Notes: generated by a model not told the origin, from the letters alone. A stretch of DNA of 64,000 nucleotides from UBA1046 sp012511325 (GCA_050951925.1 JBMNJZ010000001.1:434001-498000), one strand, 5' to 3'. Shown: positions 16,657 through 25,915, counted from the first letter of the stretch. Translations and numbers: made by a program.

Positions 16657-17631
16657 TTATTGGCTTATGTAATCCTCGGGGGTGTATTCCGTGATGATAT
16701 ATTCGTCTTGGAGAGCGTAGAGATATTGATTTTTAAGTGTTTCCAGGTCCAGCAGCTCGCTTTGGACGCTGTAGTGGCCGACTTGGCTGAGATCCATTTC
16801 GACAGCGCCGTTGGGATGGACGATCAGATCGCCGCTTTCTATACAGAAATAGGCTTTGCTGGCGGTTTGATCCGCAGACCAGTAACTGGTACAGGTTAAC
16901 TCATAGATAAAAACCAGCTTGGATATGAATTCGGGATTATAGTCCCGGCTGCTCTCGTCGGCATATTCTGTCAGAGCATTGCTTTTGTGATTGAGCAAGG
17001 CGATGGCATGCAGTTGCAGATTGCTCAGATTGGTGACGCGCTCATCATTCAAATAGACCCAGCCGGGGCTGTCAAACCAGGCGCTGGCAAGATCATGAAC
17101 CTGGTTGAATAATTGTTGGCGGTAGGCGCCGTTCATCTGTGCGAGTTCTTGCAGATACACCTTGACATCCTGCGCCCCGATTGTGAATACGGCTTTGTGT
17201 TCGCCGCCCGGCACGGCATAGCCGGCTGCCTCCAGCTCAGATTCAGAGAAGGTCAGTGTGACGATGACTTCGTCGCCGATTTTGTAAGGACCTTCTTCAG
17301 ATTCGAATCTAAACAGATCTTTCAGATTATAGGGCAGGTTATTGTTGACTGCAGCCAGCAATCGTGGTGAAACTCCCTTCAGGCTGAGCCGGCAATAGGA
17401 AAACAGCTCTGAAGAGTCGAGGACTGTAAATTCAGACAATCCTTCTACAGTATAGGCCGGACTGTTCTTGCTCAGCTGCGACGTGGTATTTTTGTCCGCT
17501 TCCTCATCGGCTTTTTTGGTTCCGCCGCAGGCGCCCGCCAGCAGCAAAACCGGGATCAAGGCGAACGCCAGCACGATAACGGCCCGATAATGCCTTCTCT
17601 GATCTGAACCTGGATTTTTTCTTCCGGTCAT
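16657..17631 (-). CDS. Putative lipoprotein of unknown function
   Basis: A 324-residue protein with a Lys/Arg-rich N-terminus, one hydrophobic segment and a lipobox LAGAC at about residues 32-36, so it is probably exported and lipid-anchored. The mature part begins with a charged Lys/Asp/Glu/Thr stretch, then a mixed alpha/beta region that looks like a ligand- or protein-binding domain (VIVTLTFSESELEAAGY), but I recognise no family. ATG 17631 has a GGAGA ribosome binding site. It lies 17 bases after the Gfo/Idh oxidoreductase gene, so the two are probably cotranscribed. Confidence 0.65.
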   Translation of the reverse strand: MTGRKNPGSDQRRHYRAVIVLAFALIPVLLLAGACGGTKKADEEADKNTTSQLSKNSPAYTVEGLSEFTVLDSSELFSYCRLSLKGVSPRLLAAVNNNLPYNLKDLFRFESEEGPYKIGDEVIVTLTFSESELEAAGYAVPGGEHKAVFTIGAQDVKVYLQELAQMNGAYRQQLFNQVHDLASAWFDSPGWVYLNDERVTNLSNLQLHAIALLNHKSNALTEYADESSRDYNPEFISKLVFIYELTCTSYWSADQTASKAYFCIESGDLIVHPNGAVEMDLSQVGHYSVQSELLDLETLKNQYLYALQDEYIITEYTPEDYISQ

Positions 17632-17648
17632 GGCAGTTCTCCGTTAAA

Positions 17649-18770
17649 TTATATGTCCTGTGGTGTTAGCCGCCGTTCTGAGGGCGGATACCTGACCGGG
17701 CGCCGTTCCCGGTAGGACTGGTAGAGGCTGAGTACCATGGCCACGGCATCCCGGCCGCCGGTGCCGGAGGCGAGAGGTTCGCGGTTTTCCCGGATGGATC
17801 TGATCAGATCATCATAGAGCGCGGTGTGGGGATTGGCCAGCTGTTTGAGTCCTAGCAGGCCGCAGCGCCGGATCTGACAACCAAGATGTTTCCGGATGTA
17901 TTCTCTGCCGTAGGAGCGGCCGTCCTGATCAAGGACACTGAGCTTATGTCTGCCCTTTCTTTTGGAGGCCCGGATACTGGCTTTCTCAGTCTGAATGAAC
18001 AGCGCGGCTTCCTGGTCCCGGGGGTCGCCGGCGGTTGTGCCCTCAACTGACAAGAGAGCGCCGTTAGCGAGCCGGAAGATACCCAGCCCGAAGTCCTCGG
18101 CTTCGATCTGATGGCGCAGGCGCGCCAGTTCGCCATTGGCCGTGACAGGCAGCGCGCCGCAGAGCCAGGTCATCAGATCCAGGGCGTGTACAGTTTGGTT
18201 CATCAGGACACCGCCGTCATCTTGCCAGCTGCCGCGCCAGGGTTGCCGCTTATAATAGGCCTGATCATGTCCCCAGCGGACGATGACATTGCCGTACAGG
18301 ATGCGGCCGAAGCGGCCGGCAGCCAAATCCGCCTGCAGTTCCCGCATGGTCATGGCATAGCGAAAAATATGCCCGACCGCGATCTTAAGTCCGGTTGCGG
18401 CGGCCAGATCCAACAGATAGTCAGCTTGATCCAGATCCAAGGTCAAGGGTTTTTCCACCAGCAAATGACAGCCGGCTTGCAGAGCCTTTTCAGCCAAAGC
18501 GAAATGGCTGCCGCTGGGTGTGGTGATAGCGCAGATATCCGGCTTGGCTTCCGCCAGCATCTGCTCGATCACGGGGTAGACAGGGATGCTGCGCTGAAAA
18601 CCGTGCCTCTTCAGCATCCCGGCGCCGGTCTCCGGCCTGAGCTTGACTCCGGCCGTCAGTCGGAGCCTGTGCTTTTGCTCCCAGAAACGGATCGCTTTGA
18701 GATGCTTTTCGGCGACCCGGCCCATTCCGACCAGGGCGATTGACAATGGTTGTCGATATCTATCGGACAA
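17649..18770 (-). CDS. Gfo/Idh/MocA-family NAD(P)-dependent oxidoreductase
   Basis: A 373-residue protein with an N-terminal Rossmann fold (ALVGMGRVAEKHLKAI), the family EKPL signature (LLVEKPLTLD) that carries the catalytic lysine, and a C-terminal alpha/beta domain with GHIFRYAMTM and WGHDQAYYKRQPWRG. Such enzymes oxidise or reduce sugars, inositols or their derivatives; the substrate cannot be inferred. TTG 18770 is chosen because AAGGAG lies exactly six bases upstream, whereas the TTG at 18797 has no ribosome binding site. It is followed by a lipoprotein gene. Confidence 0.8.
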   Translation of the reverse strand: MSDRYRQPLSIALVGMGRVAEKHLKAIRFWEQKHRLRLTAGVKLRPETGAGMLKRHGFQRSIPVYPVIEQMLAEAKPDICAITTPSGSHFALAEKALQAGCHLLVEKPLTLDLDQADYLLDLAAATGLKIAVGHIFRYAMTMRELQADLAAGRFGRILYGNVIVRWGHDQAYYKRQPWRGSWQDDGGVLMNQTVHALDLMTWLCGALPVTANGELARLRHQIEAEDFGLGIFRLANGALLSVEGTTAGDPRDQEAALFIQTEKASIRASKRKGRHKLSVLDQDGRSYGREYIRKHLGCQIRRCGLLGLKQLANPHTALYDDLIRSIRENREPLASGTGGRDAVAMVLSLYQSYRERRPVRYPPSERRLTPQDI

Positions 18771-18897
18771 GGCGATCTCCTTGATGATTTTGTTCAAAGT
18801 ATAGCACAGGCGCGGGTCAGAGGCATTGTTCGTGCGGCCTCTTTCCGGGTGAGATATAATTAAATCAGTTGGAAGTTATGATGCGAGAGGTAATGCC

Positions 18898-19566
18898 ATG
18901 GAAATCAAAGAAGTACTGAGCTATGTTGACCACACTCTGCTGCGGCCGACCGCCACTTGGGAGGAGATCCGCCGGCTGATTGATGAAGCGGCTGAATTCG
19001 GCTGTGCCTCGGTCTGCATCCCGCCCTCTTTTGTTGCTGACGCGGCGGAATATGCGGAGGATCGGATCCCGATCTGTACGGTGGTTGGTTTCCCCAACGG
19101 TTACAGCAGCACTGCCGCCAAGATGTTTGAAGCCCAGGAAGCTATTGACGAAGGCGCCTCTGAAATCGATATGGTAGTCAATCTCGGGTGGGTCAAGGAT
19201 GATCTCTACGAATATGTGCAGGACGAGATTGAGCAATTGAAAATGATCTGCGAGGACAAAATCCTCAAAGTAATAATTGAAGCCAGCGAGCTGAGCGAGA
19301 GGGAGAAGATTAAACTCTGCCGGGTTGTGACCGACGGCGGGGCGAATTTTATCAAGACTTCGACCGGATTTGCCGGCGGCGGCGCGACCTTTGACGATGT
19401 CATGCTGTTCCGCGAGTATATCGGCGCCGGAGTGCAAATCAAGGCCGCGGGCGGCATCTCCTCCCTGGAGGATGCCGTGAGATTTATCGAACTGGGCGCA
19501 ACCAGGCTGGGGACTTCGCGTCTGGTCAGGATCGCCCGGGCCGAAGCGGAGAAAGACCGGGCCTAG
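18898..19566 (+). CDS. deoC: Deoxyribose-phosphate aldolase
   Basis: A 222-residue class I aldolase that splits 2-deoxyribose-5-phosphate into glyceraldehyde-3-phosphate and acetaldehyde. It shows the N-terminal DHTLLRP, FPNGYSSTAAK, EIDMVVNLG, the Schiff-base lysine segment FIKTSTGFAGGGAT and the second conserved lysine in IKAAGGIS. A GAGAGG ribosome binding site precedes ATG 18898, and a TATAAT hexamer lies at 18855-18860 without a good -35 box. It precedes the nucleoside phosphorylase gene, forming a deoxynucleoside catabolism operon. Confidence 0.95.
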   Translation: MEIKEVLSYVDHTLLRPTATWEEIRRLIDEAAEFGCASVCIPPSFVADAAEYAEDRIPICTVVGFPNGYSSTAAKMFEAQEAIDEGASEIDMVVNLGWVKDDLYEYVQDEIEQLKMICEDKILKVIIEASELSEREKIKLCRVVTDGGANFIKTSTGFAGGGATFDDVMLFREYIGAGVQIKAAGGISSLEDAVRFIELGATRLGTSRLVRIARAEAEKDRA

Positions 19567-19584
19567 ACGCACAAATACCGCAAA

Positions 19585-19636
19585 AAGATGTCCTTTCGTG
19601 ATAGTGAGCCTGAAATTAAGATGTCCTTTCGTGATA
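19585..19636. repeat. 19-bp exact direct repeat between deoC and the phosphorylase gene
   Basis: AAGATGTCCTTTCGTGATA occurs at 19585-19603 and again at 19618-19636, a 33-base period. It could be a small duplication or part of RNA structure in the intercistronic leader. Confidence 0.85.
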
Positions 19637-19676
19637 TTTGGCCGGCATGGCGATGTTTTTATGAGGTGATCGCATT

Positions 19677-21011
19677 ATGAATATGATTGACCTGATTAAT
19701 AAAAAACAGCATGGCAAAAGCCTGACGCAAGATGAGATCAGATATTTCATCTCGGAATATGTGGCGGGGAGCATTCCCGATTACCAGGCGGCGGCATTCC
19801 TGATGGCGATTTGGTTTACCGGGATGACGCCGCAGGAGACGGGTGAGCTGACGCTGGCCATGGCCGAGTCCGGAGATCAGATTGATCTGTCGGAGATACC
19901 AGGCATCAAGGTGGATAAGCACTCGACCGGGGGCGTCGGGGACAAAACAACCATGATTGTGGCGCCGATTGTCGCTGCCTGCGGCGTACCGGTGGCGAAG
20001 ATGTCCGGCCGCGGGCTGGGTCATACCGGCGGCACTGTTGATAAGCTCGAGGCGATTCCGGGGCTTTCCACTGAGTTAGAGATTGATCAGTTTATCCGTC
20101 AGGTCAGAGAGATCAATCTCGCCCTGGCCGGGCAGACCGCGAATCTGGCTCCGGCGGATAAAAAACTATACGCTTTGCGCGATGTCAGCTCGACGGTTGA
20201 CCAGGTCGCCCTGATCGCCTCCAGCATCATGTCCAAGAAACTCGCTTCCGGCGCGGACAAGATCGTACTCGATGTCAAGACCGGCAGCGGCGCTTTCATG
20301 AAGACAGTAGAGGAGGCGATTGCTTTGGCGCAAATGATGGTGAGCATCGGCGAGCACGCGGGACGGGAGACAGTTGCGCTGGTGACCGATATGGACCGGC
20401 CGCTGGGGATGATGATCGGCAATAGCCTGGAAGTGGAAGAATCGCTGCAAGTTCTGCGCGGCGAGGGGCCGGCCGATCTGGAGATATTGTGCCGTCAACT
20501 GGCCGCCAATATGCTGTATCTGGCGGATCAAGGCAGCCTGGCGCAATGTGACCGGCTCGCACGCGAGGCGGTTATTTCCGGCAGAGCTTTGGAGACTTTT
20601 GCCCTGATGGTGGCCGCCCAGGGCGGCGACGCAGACTATATCCGCGGCGGGAAAACTTTTGACCGGGCGGCGCAGTCATATACGATTGCCGCTGCCGGCT
20701 CAGGTTTCGTGCATTTTATTGAGACTGACGATTTAGGTCGGGCGGCAGGTCTGCTGGGAGCGGGGCGCAGCCGCAAGGAAGATGCGATTGATCCGCTGGC
20801 GGGCATCATCTTGCACAAAACTCTGGGGGATATGGTGACTGAGGGCGAGCCGCTGGCTACGCTGTACTACAATCAGGATGAGCAGCTGAGGGAGGCTGCC
20901 GGACGAGCCGCTGCCGCCTTCGTCATAGCAGCTGAAGAAGCAGAGGCGAGACCGATGGTTTTAGCGCGTGTGACCGCGGAAGGTGTGGAAATGACCGGCC
21001 GGGATTTATAA
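19677..21011 (+). CDS. pdp: Pyrimidine-nucleoside phosphorylase
   Basis: A 444-residue phosphorylase of the Pdp/DeoA family, cleaving (deoxy)uridine and thymidine with phosphate to base plus (deoxy)ribose-1-phosphate. Visible motifs are the family signature DKHSTGGVGDKTTM, KMSGRGLGHTGGTVDKLE, the KTGSGAFMKT phosphate-binding segment and the C-terminal PLAGIILHKTLGD domain. Length is normal. Downstream of deoC by about 110 bases; the pair would convert pyrimidine deoxynucleosides into glycolytic intermediates. A phosphopentomutase gene, needed between the two steps, is not in the window. Confidence 0.92.
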   Translation: MNMIDLINKKQHGKSLTQDEIRYFISEYVAGSIPDYQAAAFLMAIWFTGMTPQETGELTLAMAESGDQIDLSEIPGIKVDKHSTGGVGDKTTMIVAPIVAACGVPVAKMSGRGLGHTGGTVDKLEAIPGLSTELEIDQFIRQVREINLALAGQTANLAPADKKLYALRDVSSTVDQVALIASSIMSKKLASGADKIVLDVKTGSGAFMKTVEEAIALAQMMVSIGEHAGRETVALVTDMDRPLGMMIGNSLEVEESLQVLRGEGPADLEILCRQLAANMLYLADQGSLAQCDRLAREAVISGRALETFALMVAAQGGDADYIRGGKTFDRAAQSYTIAAAGSGFVHFIETDDLGRAAGLLGAGRSRKEDAIDPLAGIILHKTLGDMVTEGEPLATLYYNQDEQLREAAGRAAAAFVIAAEEAEARPMVLARVTAEGVEMTGRDL

Positions 21012-21199
21012 GCCCGGGTTCCAGGATATCTGATGCGCGGCCGTGAAAAGATGGAGATGGCTCTGAGCCGGTGATTGACGGCGATTGATGTTAAGTTTTG
21101 GTTAGACAGCTTTGCCTGATACAAGGATGATGTATACTGAAGATTGCTCGTTAAACATATGTAAATATATGACAAATATGAAAGGTCTATGAAGCAGAA

Positions 21200-22957
21200 A
21201 TGAAGAAAAAATATGTAGTTTTATATTATGTCGCCCTGGCAGTGGCGATTTTCCTGTGGTGGTATTTTACTTTGATACCGCTGAATTTCCGCGATCCGGG
21301 GTTCTTTTTCTCCTTTATTGTAGTTTCTTTCTTAGTGATTTTGCCCTTTGCCGGTTTTTTGGCTTTCGGCGGAGCGAAGAAGAAGGCGGCGGAGCCGGAG
21401 ACTGATGCCGGGGAGGGGGTTTTCCGCGAGCAGGTCGGCCCGTTCGGGATTCGGTTCCGGACGCGGGTTAAGACGCGGCAATCGGGCAATCCGGCAGAGC
21501 AGATGAAAAGAATATTTCGGGGTTTCAAGAGAGGCAGCAGGCTGCTCTGGATTCCGGTTATTTTGCTGATCTTATTCTTCGTCTTGCAGCTGACAGGCGC
21601 CAAGATTTTCCGGGCGCGGGACTTTGCCCAGTTGATTACCAAAGTCGAAGGTGATTTCGCCCAGGATGTCTATGAGATTGAGTTCTACGATATTCCGACG
21701 GTTGACCGCGATACGGCGATGCGCCTGGGCAACAAGCGGATGGGCGAGATGGCGGATCTGGTTTCGCAGTTTGATGTCGCCGATGATTATACTCAGATCA
21801 ACTATAAGGGTCGCCCGACCAGGGTCACGCCTTTAAAATATGTCGATATTTTCAAATGGTTTAACAATCATAAAGAGGGTCTGCCTAAGGAAGTTATGGT
21901 TGACCTGATCTCGGGCGAGGTGACTATGCACACTTTGCCCAGCGGCATGAAATATTCCGATTCCGATTATTTCTTCCGCAATATCAGCCGCCATCTGCGC
22001 TTTACTTATCCCACGGCCATCATGGGAGATGAGCGCTTTGAGGTGGATGATGAGGGCACGCCGTATTGGATTGTGCCTGTGATGGAACCTAAAGTCGGCT
22101 GGTTTAACGGCTTGGATGTCAGCGAGGTGATTCTCTGCAATGCGATCACCGGCGAAACGACCAAAGTGCCGGTCGAGGAGTGCCCGACCTGGGCGGATCG
22201 GATCTATCCGGCGGAAATGATTATCCGGCAGCTGGACTGGAACGGTCTTTATCAAAAGGGCTTCATCAATTCGATCATCGGCCAGAAAGGCGTGCTGCGC
22301 ACTACGCAGGGCTACAATTATCTGGCCTTATATGATGATGTTTATCTCTATACCGGTATCACCTCGGTCGCCAGCGATGCTTCGAATCTTGGCTTCGTGC
22401 TGGTCAATCTGCGCACGAAAGAGACGAAGTTCTATCCGGTGTCTTCGGCTGACGAGTACTCCGCCATGGATTCCGCCGAAGGAGCGGTGCAGGAGAAGCG
22501 TTACAGCTCTACTTTCCCGATCCTGCTCAATGTCAGCGATGAGCCGACTTATTGCATGGCGCTGAAAGATGATGCCCAACTGGTGAAGATGTACGCGCTG
22601 GTCAATGCCAAGAACTACCAGGTGACAGCGACCGGATTTTCGATCCGGGAGGCTCTGAACAATTATCAGTTGAAATTGGCCGGACGCCTGCATGTCGACG
22701 ATAGCGAAAAGGAGCCGAAGGACATCAAGCCGATCACGATCGAGGGCAAGCTGACAGATATTCAGAGCGTAGTGATGGAGGGCAATACCTATTACTATCT
22801 GCTGATTGAGGGACATAAAGAGGTATTGACCGCTTCGATCACGGTCTCCCAGCAGCTGCCGTTCCTCAAGCCGGGCGAAATGCTGTCGCTGGTCTGCGAA
22901 GGCGGAGAGCTAAATGACAGCATGCCCAGGCATGTGATCAGTCTGAAAAAGAAATAG
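21200..22957 (+). CDS. Conserved-looking membrane-anchored protein of unknown function
   Basis: A 585-residue protein with two N-terminal hydrophobic segments (about residues 5-25 and 32-58), a charged cytoplasmic loop, and a third at about 113-135. The remaining ~450 residues then lie outside the membrane. This large part starts FAQLITKVEGDFAQDVYEIEFYDIPTVDRDTA and contains repeated beta-rich stretches (YWIVPVMEPKVGWFNG, GYNYLALYDDVYLYTGITS) and an OB-like end (ITIEGKLTDIQSVVMEGNTYYYLL). I do not recognise a named family. Monocistronic: a possible -10 (TATACT) lies near 21132 and the next gene is a separate TA module. Confidence 0.6.
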   Translation: MKKKYVVLYYVALAVAIFLWWYFTLIPLNFRDPGFFFSFIVVSFLVILPFAGFLAFGGAKKKAAEPETDAGEGVFREQVGPFGIRFRTRVKTRQSGNPAEQMKRIFRGFKRGSRLLWIPVILLILFFVLQLTGAKIFRARDFAQLITKVEGDFAQDVYEIEFYDIPTVDRDTAMRLGNKRMGEMADLVSQFDVADDYTQINYKGRPTRVTPLKYVDIFKWFNNHKEGLPKEVMVDLISGEVTMHTLPSGMKYSDSDYFFRNISRHLRFTYPTAIMGDERFEVDDEGTPYWIVPVMEPKVGWFNGLDVSEVILCNAITGETTKVPVEECPTWADRIYPAEMIIRQLDWNGLYQKGFINSIIGQKGVLRTTQGYNYLALYDDVYLYTGITSVASDASNLGFVLVNLRTKETKFYPVSSADEYSAMDSAEGAVQEKRYSSTFPILLNVSDEPTYCMALKDDAQLVKMYALVNAKNYQVTATGFSIREALNNYQLKLAGRLHVDDSEKEPKDIKPITIEGKLTDIQSVVMEGNTYYYLLIEGHKEVLTASITVSQQLPFLKPGEMLSLVCEGGELNDSMPRHVISLKKK

Positions 22958-22993
22958 CTCCAGCTGGCCATTGTTCTCGGATATATTTGCAAC

Positions 22994-23025
22994 TTTTTCG
23001 TGCACAGCATTGCATTTGTCGTGCA
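22994..23025 (+). promoter_or_regulatory. Paired operator-like direct repeats overlapping the dinJ promoter
   Basis: TTTTTCGTGCA (22994-23004) and TTTGTCGTGCA (23015-23025) are near-identical 11-mers offset by 21 bases, two helical turns, and the second sits in the promoter spacer. This fits autoregulation by the ribbon-helix-helix antitoxin. Confidence 0.5.
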
Positions 23026-23037
23026 AAAGCATATAAT
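23010..23037 (+). promoter_or_regulatory. Probable sigma-A promoter of the dinJ gene
   Basis: TTGCAT, a 16-base spacer and a perfect TATAAT lie about 30 bases before the start codon. Confidence 0.6.
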
Positions 23038-23065
23038 AGTAGTAGTATTGAAAGGAGATGATTTC

Positions 23066-23344
23066 ATGGCTAGAACTACTACCAATATCAGCATCCGCAT
23101 GGACAGCGATCTGAAAGCACAGGCCGACGTTCTGTTCGGTGAGCTGGGCATGAATATTACGACGGCTTTCAATATCTTTGTGCGTCAGGCGATTCGGGAG
23201 GGTGGGATTCCATTTGAAATCTCTATCCATCAGCCAAACAAGGAAACGATTGCCGCTATGTTGGAAGCGGAAAGGATTGCGAAGGATCCGTCTGTAAAGG
23301 GTTATGATAACCTTGACGAACTTTTTGCCGATCTTAAAAAGTGA
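23066..23344 (+). CDS. dinJ: RelB/DinJ-family antitoxin
   Basis: This 92-residue protein has the RelB/DinJ N-terminus TTTNISIRMDSDLKAQADVLF that forms a ribbon-helix-helix DNA-binding fold, the ITTAFNIFVRQAIREGGIPFEI segment typical of DinJ, and a charged C-terminal tail that would wrap around a YafQ toxin. ATG 23066 follows AAAGGAG. Its stop overlaps a GTG start for the toxin gene (GTGA), the usual coupled arrangement, but that toxin reading frame is broken after 30 codons. The antitoxin is therefore probably orphaned here, unless it acts on a YafQ encoded elsewhere. Confidence 0.88.
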   Translation: MARTTTNISIRMDSDLKAQADVLFGELGMNITTAFNIFVRQAIREGGIPFEISIHQPNKETIAAMLEAERIAKDPSVKGYDNLDELFADLKK

Positions 23345-23433
23345 GAAAAACAAAACTGACTGTCAAGACAACTACGGCGTTTCGAAAAGATTACAAGCTG
23401 GCAAAAAAGCCCCCTTTGTTTAACTTCAAATAG
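23341..23433 (+). pseudogene. Truncated YafQ-family toxin remnant
   Basis: Starting at GTG 23341, overlapping the dinJ stop, 30 codons encode MRKTKLTVKTTTAFRKDYK and then LAKKPPLFNFK before a stop. The first part matches the N-terminus of YafQ/RelE-type mRNA interferases (TTTAFRKDYKLAKK); intact toxins are about 90 residues and carry catalytic His residues later. The sequence diverges after AKK, so the rest was lost by deletion or rearrangement, and pckG follows on the other strand after only 42 bases. Confidence 0.7.
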
Positions 23434-23475
23434 TGAGGTTTACTGCCCGTCATGTTGTGGTCTGATACAAAAGTA

Positions 23476-25275
23476 TTAGGCCATAGACCGTAAGCGCTGC
23501 TCCAGAGACTCCAGCTCCTGCCACAGCTCGGCCGGCAGCTTGGGCCCGTAGGACTCGAAATTATGGCGGATCGAGGCGACCTCGGCCAGCCATTTGTCCC
23601 GGTCGATCTTCAGCAGGTCGGCGAGCTGATCCGCGGAGAGGTCCAGACCGGTGAGGTCGAGATCTTCCGGCCCTGGGACATAGCCGACCGCGGTTTTCCG
23701 AGCGCCTGACAAACCGCGACAGCGTTCGACAATCCACTTCAAAACGCGGGAGTTCTCGCCGAAGCCCGGCCAGATGAATTTGCCGTCCTCATCCTGGCGG
23801 AACCAGTTGACCGAGAACAGATGCGGCAGCTTGTCCGCCGTGGTCTGTGCGGCCACCTGCAGCCAGTGGCGCAGATAGTCGCCGATGTGATAGCCGCAGA
23901 ACGGCAGCATGGCGAAAGGATCGCGCCTGACCTGGCCGACTTGATCGGAGATTACAGCGGCGGTGATGGCTGAGCCCATGATGGCGCCCATGAAGATGCC
24001 GTGCTGCCAGGACAGGCTCTCATAGACCAGCGGAATCGTGTCGGCACGGCGGCCGCCCACCAGAATAGCGTCAATCGGCACTCCCTGCGGCGCTTCCCAG
24101 TCGGGCGCAATCGAAGGCGCCTGATCAGCGCGCACGGTAAAGCGGGCGTTGGGATGGGCAGCCTTGGTACCGCTGTCCGGCGTCCAGTCCTTGCCCTGCC
24201 AGTCGAGCAAATGCTCGGGAGCCGGTCCGCTCATGCCTTCCCACCAGATATCGCCATCATCCGTCAGGGCGGTATTGGTGAAGATCGTATTGTATTCGAC
24301 CGCTTTCATAGCATTGTAATTTGATTTATAAGAGGTGCCCGGCGCTACGCCGAAAAAGCCGGACTCAGGATTGATCGCCCACAGGCGGCCGTCTGCGCCC
24401 AAGTGCATCCAGGCGATATCGTCGCCGATTGTTTCGGCTGTCCAGCCCTCAAGGGTCGGCTCAATCATGGCCAGATTGGTCTTGCCGCAGGCTGAGGGGA
24501 AGGCTCCGCAGATGTGGAAGATTTCTCCCTGCGGCGAGGTCAGCTTCAGGATCAGCATATGCTCCGCCAGCCAGCCCTCATCGCGACCGAGCACGGAAGC
24601 GATCCGCAGAGCATAGCATTTCTTGCCTAACAGCGCATTGCCGCCGTAGCCGGAGCCGTAAGACCAGATCTCACGCGTCTCGGGGAAGTGGGAAATGTAC
24701 TTTTGCTCCATCGGGGCGCAGGGCCAGGGCGGATCCTCCTGCCCCGGCTCCAGAGGATAGCCGACCGAGTGCAGCGCCGCCACATAGGGCCGGCCGGCAT
24801 TGATCATCTCCAGCACCGGCGTGCCGACCCGGGTCATGATGTGCATATTGACTACAACATAAGGACTGTCCGTAATCTCAACACCCAGCCGCGAATGCGG
24901 CGAATCGAGCGGCCCCATGCAAAACGGGATGATATACATCGTCCGCCCTTTCATACAGCTCCGGTACAGTTCTGACATCGTCTGCTTGAGCTCGACCGGA
25001 TCAATCCAGTTATTGGTCGGCCCTGCCTCGTCCTCCGTCTCGGCGGCGATGAAAGTCCGATTCTCCACCCGCGCCACATCCGACGGATCGGAGCGGAACA
25101 GATAACATCCCGGCCGCAGCTCCGGATTCAGCTCGATCGCTGCGCCCCGCTCAACCTCCATCGCCAGCAAGCGCTCATATTCTTCCTGTGAGCCATCACA
25201 TAAATGGATTTTGTCCGGAGTCATATGAGCCTCCAGCTCCGCCACCCATTGTTTCAGTTTTTCGTTTTTTATCAT
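23476..25275 (-). CDS. pckG: Phosphoenolpyruvate carboxykinase (GTP)
   Basis: A 599-residue enzyme converting oxaloacetate and GTP to PEP, CO2 and GDP (or the reverse, anaplerotic direction common in anaerobes). Recognisable segments are the P-loop-like FPSACGKTNLAM, the metal-binding GDDIAWMH region, NPESGFFGVAPGTS and the GTP-specific family segments VGGRRADTIPLVYES and FRQDEDGKFIWPGFGEN. The ATG at 25275 starts MIKNEKLKQWV; the frame extends 12 codons further upstream but without a better site. It lies between the TA remnant and a separate Spx/ArsC-like gene. Confidence 0.95.
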   Translation of the reverse strand: MIKNEKLKQWVAELEAHMTPDKIHLCDGSQEEYERLLAMEVERGAAIELNPELRPGCYLFRSDPSDVARVENRTFIAAETEDEAGPTNNWIDPVELKQTMSELYRSCMKGRTMYIIPFCMGPLDSPHSRLGVEITDSPYVVVNMHIMTRVGTPVLEMINAGRPYVAALHSVGYPLEPGQEDPPWPCAPMEQKYISHFPETREIWSYGSGYGGNALLGKKCYALRIASVLGRDEGWLAEHMLILKLTSPQGEIFHICGAFPSACGKTNLAMIEPTLEGWTAETIGDDIAWMHLGADGRLWAINPESGFFGVAPGTSYKSNYNAMKAVEYNTIFTNTALTDDGDIWWEGMSGPAPEHLLDWQGKDWTPDSGTKAAHPNARFTVRADQAPSIAPDWEAPQGVPIDAILVGGRRADTIPLVYESLSWQHGIFMGAIMGSAITAAVISDQVGQVRRDPFAMLPFCGYHIGDYLRHWLQVAAQTTADKLPHLFSVNWFRQDEDGKFIWPGFGENSRVLKWIVERCRGLSGARKTAVGYVPGPEDLDLTGLDLSADQLADLLKIDRDKWLAEVASIRHNFESYGPKLPAELWQELESLEQRLRSMA

Positions 25276-25382
25276 GGAATTGACCTCGTTATTTTTGCTT
25301 TGATATCTCAAATTCTAGCATATATTCCCGGATATGCTTCTGCCATCTGTTCCGGATCCTAGCTTCACTTTGTGTACAGATA

Positions 25383-25733
25383 TCAATTCAATTTTTCAGT
25401 CCATTCGGCTTCCTTGAAACCTACAAGCACAGTATCGCCTTTGACGACAAGCGGACGTTTCACCAGCATCCCATCGGTAGCAAGAAGTTTCAATTGGGCG
25501 TCTTCGCTCATGGTAGACAGCTTGTCCTTAAGCTTCATTCCCCGATAAAGCAAACCACTGGTATTGAAAAACTTCTTCAGCGGCAGCCCGCTCTTCCGAT
25601 ACCATTCCCTTAATTCATCATAGGAAGGATTATTCTCCGCAATATGCCGCTCTGTGTATTTCATATCGTGTCCATCCAGCCATTTCTTGGCTTTCTGGCA
25701 AGTTGAACATCTGGGATAACATATGAATAGCAT
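25383..25733 (-). CDS. Spx/ArsC-family thioredoxin-fold protein
   Basis: A 116-residue protein with an N-terminal redox-type CxxC (Cys9 and Cys12 in YPRCSTCQKAKKWL) and the ArsC/Spx-family pattern FNTSGLLYRGMKLKDKL and DGMLVKRPLVV. The family includes arsenate reductases and Spx/MgsR regulators that bind the RNA polymerase alpha subunit. The RPLVV segment and length are shared by both groups, so function stays open. ATG 25733 follows GAGGAGG. No ars genes are nearby, which slightly favours a stress-regulatory or uncharacterised role over arsenate reduction. Confidence 0.8.
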   Translation of the reverse strand: MLFICYPRCSTCQKAKKWLDGHDMKYTERHIAENNPSYDELREWYRKSGLPLKKFFNTSGLLYRGMKLKDKLSTMSEDAQLKLLATDGMLVKRPLVVKGDTVLVGFKEAEWTEKLN

Positions 25734-25915
25734 TGTGTTTACCTCCTCTGCAAGACACTTTTAGCTATTTATTTTGCTGCCGTTGTTTTACCGTACCATT
25801 TTGGGCCGATCAACAACACAGCCCTGTAAGACTCCGGTTCATGCTTAAACAGTTAATCCGTAATTCGCAGCATACTACCTATAATCGCAATCACCTTGTC
25901 CTCAGTATAATCTGT

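Noticed and set aside
25383..25733. Assigning ArsC arsenate reductase
   Set aside because: The CxxC fold is shared with Spx/MgsR regulators and no arsenic genes are adjacent, so only the family is named.
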